This document shows, one piece after another, positions 5,415-5,900 of a stretch of DNA of 5,900 bases. The translations under genes and the position numbers were made by a program. Within the stretch, counting starts at the first letter, position 1, and each line of letters opens with the position of its first letter. The notes under the pieces are model-generated. The model saw only the letters and a program-made list of their open reading frames with translations. It was not told where the DNA came from and searched no databases. Origin of the DNA: an uncultured Bacteroidales bacterium. Lineage in GTDB: Bacteria > Bacteroidota > Bacteroidia > Bacteroidales > UBA932. The stretch is taken from positions 1 to 5,900 of the forward strand of contig CAJOQW010000189.1 of NCBI GenBank assembly GCA_905236955.1. The letters are read 5' to 3'.

Positions 5415-5900
5415 TTATTTTCCGAGCATTTCGGGGCGGAGGGCCCTGGTCCTTTCGAGGGCCTGTTCGTCCTGCCACGCGCGTATGAGTTTGGGGTTTC
5501 CGCTGAGGAGGACATCTGGAACCCTCCAGCCGTTGAACTCGACAGGACGAGTGTAAACGGGAGGGGAGACAAGACCGTCCTGGAAGGAATCGCTCAGCGC
5601 GCTGGTTTCGTCGGTCAGCGCTCCCGGGAGGAGCCTTACCAGGCTGTCGGCCAGGATGGCGGCGGGAATCTCTCCGCCGCTCACGACATAGTTGCCGATG
5701 GATATTTCGCGCGTTACCAGATGTTCGCGGATGCGGTGGTCGATGCCTTTGTAATGTCCGCAGAGGATTATTATGTTCTCGAGCAGCGAGAGTCCGTTGG
5801 ATATGGACTGGTCGAGTAATTCGCCATCGGGGGACATATAGATGACCTCGTCGTAGCGACGCTCTTTCCTGAGGTCGGAAATCATGTTGAAAACCGGCTC
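5415..5900 (-). CDS. trmD: tRNA (guanine-N1-)-methyltransferase TrmD, N-terminus outside the window
   Basis: Transfers a methyl group from S-adenosylmethionine to N1 of G37, next to the anticodon of tRNAs reading CNN codons, preventing +1 frameshifting; it acts as a dimer in the cytosol. The frame is open to the window edge and reads EPVFN before the first internal Met. The visible 161 residues are therefore a C-terminal part, and about 65 residues are missing by alignment to H. influenzae TrmD. Numbering the visible part: YMSPDG (21-26), LCGHYKGIDHR (46-56) and EISIGNYVVSGGEIPA (65-80) belong to the SPOUT trefoil knot that binds the cofactor. R89 and D104 (in SDSFQDG) align with the catalytic Arg154 and Asp169. 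YTRP...VPDVLLSGNP (116-136) leads into the helical tRNA-binding domain. The C-terminus ends shortly after RPEML, shorter than in E. coli. The promoter lies outside the window. Confidence 0.96.
   Translation of the reverse strand, partial: EPVFNMISDLRKERRYDEVIYMSPDGELLDQSISNGLSLLENIIILCGHYKGIDHRIREHLVTREISIGNYVVSGGEIPAAILADSLVRLLPGALTDETSALSDSFQDGLVSPPVYTRPVEFNGWRVPDVLLSGNPKLIRAWQDEQALERTRALRPEMLGK

Noticed and set aside
5362..5556. Plus-strand open frame overlapping the 3' end of trmD
   Set aside because: Antisense to the conserved C-terminal domain of TrmD, with no domain or promoter.
1..5900. CRISPR array, insertion sequence, tRNA, phage or defence system
   Set aside because: I looked for regular repeats with spacers, transposase motifs, terminal inverted repeats and cloverleaf signatures and saw none. 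The window is core-genome in character.

Overview
The window looks like a chromosomal segment of a fairly GC-rich member of the order Bacteroidales. An Alistipes-like or Rikenellaceae-like organism would fit, but that is inference. The reasons are the promoter elements of the Bacteroidetes form TAnnTTTG with a TTG/TTTG box about 20 bases upstream, the near absence of Shine-Dalgarno sequences, and a thiamine-pyrophosphate (TPP) riboswitch placed directly in front of a TonB-dependent outer-membrane receptor. Most of it is core or housekeeping content. I see no mobile element, CRISPR array or tRNA.

Left edge, minus strand (about 1-275): most of the RNase P RNA gene rnpB, with its 3' end cut off by the window edge and a Bacteroidetes -7 element at 282-289. 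Divergent from it is a plus-strand lipoprotein-like glutaminyl-peptide cyclotransferase (327-1076). It converges on a minus-strand DUF1846/UPF0371 protein (1073-2542), and the two stop codons overlap by 4 bases.

Centre (2543-2750): a compact divergent regulatory region. The DUF1846 promoter reads left and a second promoter reads right, with their boxes interleaved. The rightward transcript begins almost at once with a TPP aptamer (about 2629-2702). Its expression platform is a hairpin (2711-2737) whose 3' arm contains the AUG of the next gene and which is followed by a U-rich run. The 5' arm of that hairpin can instead pair with the 5' strand of the aptamer, so a complete two-state switch can be drawn. 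The regulated gene is a 796-residue TonB-dependent receptor (2730-5120), most likely for thiamine or a thiamine derivative.

Right part (5121-5414): an AT-rich intergenic region with a strong 11-bp hairpin at 5141-5168. It also holds a well-formed minus-strand promoter (5246-5276) that has no protein gene downstream, which suggests a small RNA of about 100 nt. At the right edge is the C-terminal two thirds of trmD on the minus strand (5415-5900), running off the window.

Functionally these are mostly independent units: tRNA maturation (rnpB), tRNA modification (trmD), envelope protein modification (glutaminyl cyclase), an uncharacterised conserved cytosolic protein (DUF1846), and vitamin B1 uptake under direct TPP control. 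The most interesting parts are the start-codon-sequestering riboswitch architecture and the orphan promoter/hairpin unit.
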